From positions 1-22,336 of IMG/VR virus record IMGVR_UViG_3300006929_000141: DNA of 22,336 bases; one strand, written 5' to 3'. Source of the stretch: a virus. Every line of letters begins with the position of its first letter. The stretch's first letter is position 1. Both the position numbers and the translations under genes were made by a program. Positions 22,250 to 22,336 of the stretch are shown here, piece after piece. The notes beneath the pieces were generated by a model. It ran no database searches, was not told the origin of the DNA, and saw only the letters and a list, made by a program, of their open reading frames with translations.

Positions 22250-22336
22250 TAAGTGTATGCTCCATTAATTGTTCCAGAGTTTGTACCAATTATTGTGTAA
22301 GCCGATACGCCTGAGAAAGTTACAGCTCGACCTGCG
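22249..22336 (-). CDS. C-terminal end of a virion/tail-fibre-like protein (partial)
   Basis: A frame open to the window edge encodes AGRAVTFSGVSAYTIIGTNS followed by GTINGAYT and a stop, and it couples to the zinc-ribbon gene by TAATG. The Gly/Ser/Thr-rich, beta-type sequence is compatible with the end of a tail-fibre or capsid-decoration protein. Only 28 residues are visible, so identity is not assignable. Confidence 0.5.
   Translation of the reverse strand, partial: AGRAVTFSGVSAYTIIGTNSGTINGAYT

Noticed and set aside
1-22336. CRISPR array, insertion sequence, integrase, RNA polymerase, or queuosine biosynthesis genes
   Set aside because: No regularly spaced repeats, terminal inverted repeats with a transposase, or characteristic motifs of these proteins were seen in any frame.

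Overview
This window looks like part of the genome of a tailed bacteriophage, most probably a podovirus of a marine (plankton-type) bacterium. Three things point there: a compact gene set with many start/stop overlaps, a replication module built around a family A DNA polymerase without its 5' nuclease domain, and a run of short-tail virion genes (a P22 gp10-like tail protein followed by three large ejection-type internal virion proteins). The marine assignment rests on protein resemblance alone. No terminase, portal, major capsid, RNA polymerase, integrase, lysis gene or tRNA is visible.

Layout. (a) 11-634, + strand: three small overlapping early genes, the last resembling an OB-fold/cold-shock protein. 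(b) 635-806: no gene, but a bidirectional terminator hairpin and further inverted repeats. (c) 807-2732, - strand: a block read leftward from about 2750, with an SNF2-type helicase, an 85-aa basic protein and a 55-aa ribbon-helix-helix (RHH) regulator. (d) 2722-2782: two near-consensus sigma70-type promoters facing each other with their -10 boxes two bases apart, plus an inverted repeat. (e) 2811-11803, + strand: the replication and nucleic-acid-modification operon. It holds a coiled-coil protein, an SSB-like protein, a hairpin terminator/attenuator, an archaeo-eukaryotic-type primase, an AlpA-like DNA-binding protein, an SF1 (UvrD-like) helicase, a YhhQ-type queuosine-precursor transporter, a DpdA/TGT-like base-exchange enzyme, a DUF6378-like protein, a PP-loop ATPase, a family A DNA polymerase and a small hypothetical protein. 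(f) 11787-22336, - strand: virion genes read leftward and converging on the replication operon with a 17-bp overlap of coding ends.

The most notable part is 7470-8602. A membrane transporter of the YhhQ/VUT family and a phage-type DpdA homologue overlap by ATGA and form an AT-rich cassette inside the replication operon. The inferred logic is salvage: the phage imports a 7-deazaguanine base (preQ0, preQ1 or queuine) and DpdA exchanges it for guanine in phage DNA, hiding it from restriction. None of the biosynthetic genes (FolE, QueD, QueE, QueC) is in the window. Which base is used, and whether DNA rather than tRNA is the substrate, cannot be read from sequence.

Other points of interest are a Leu in place of E. 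coli Pol I Phe762, SSB-type acidic tails ending in IPF on two neighbouring replication proteins, a possible promoter switch with a small RHH repressor candidate, and an NPFxxMK motif repeated at both ends of the giant virion protein.
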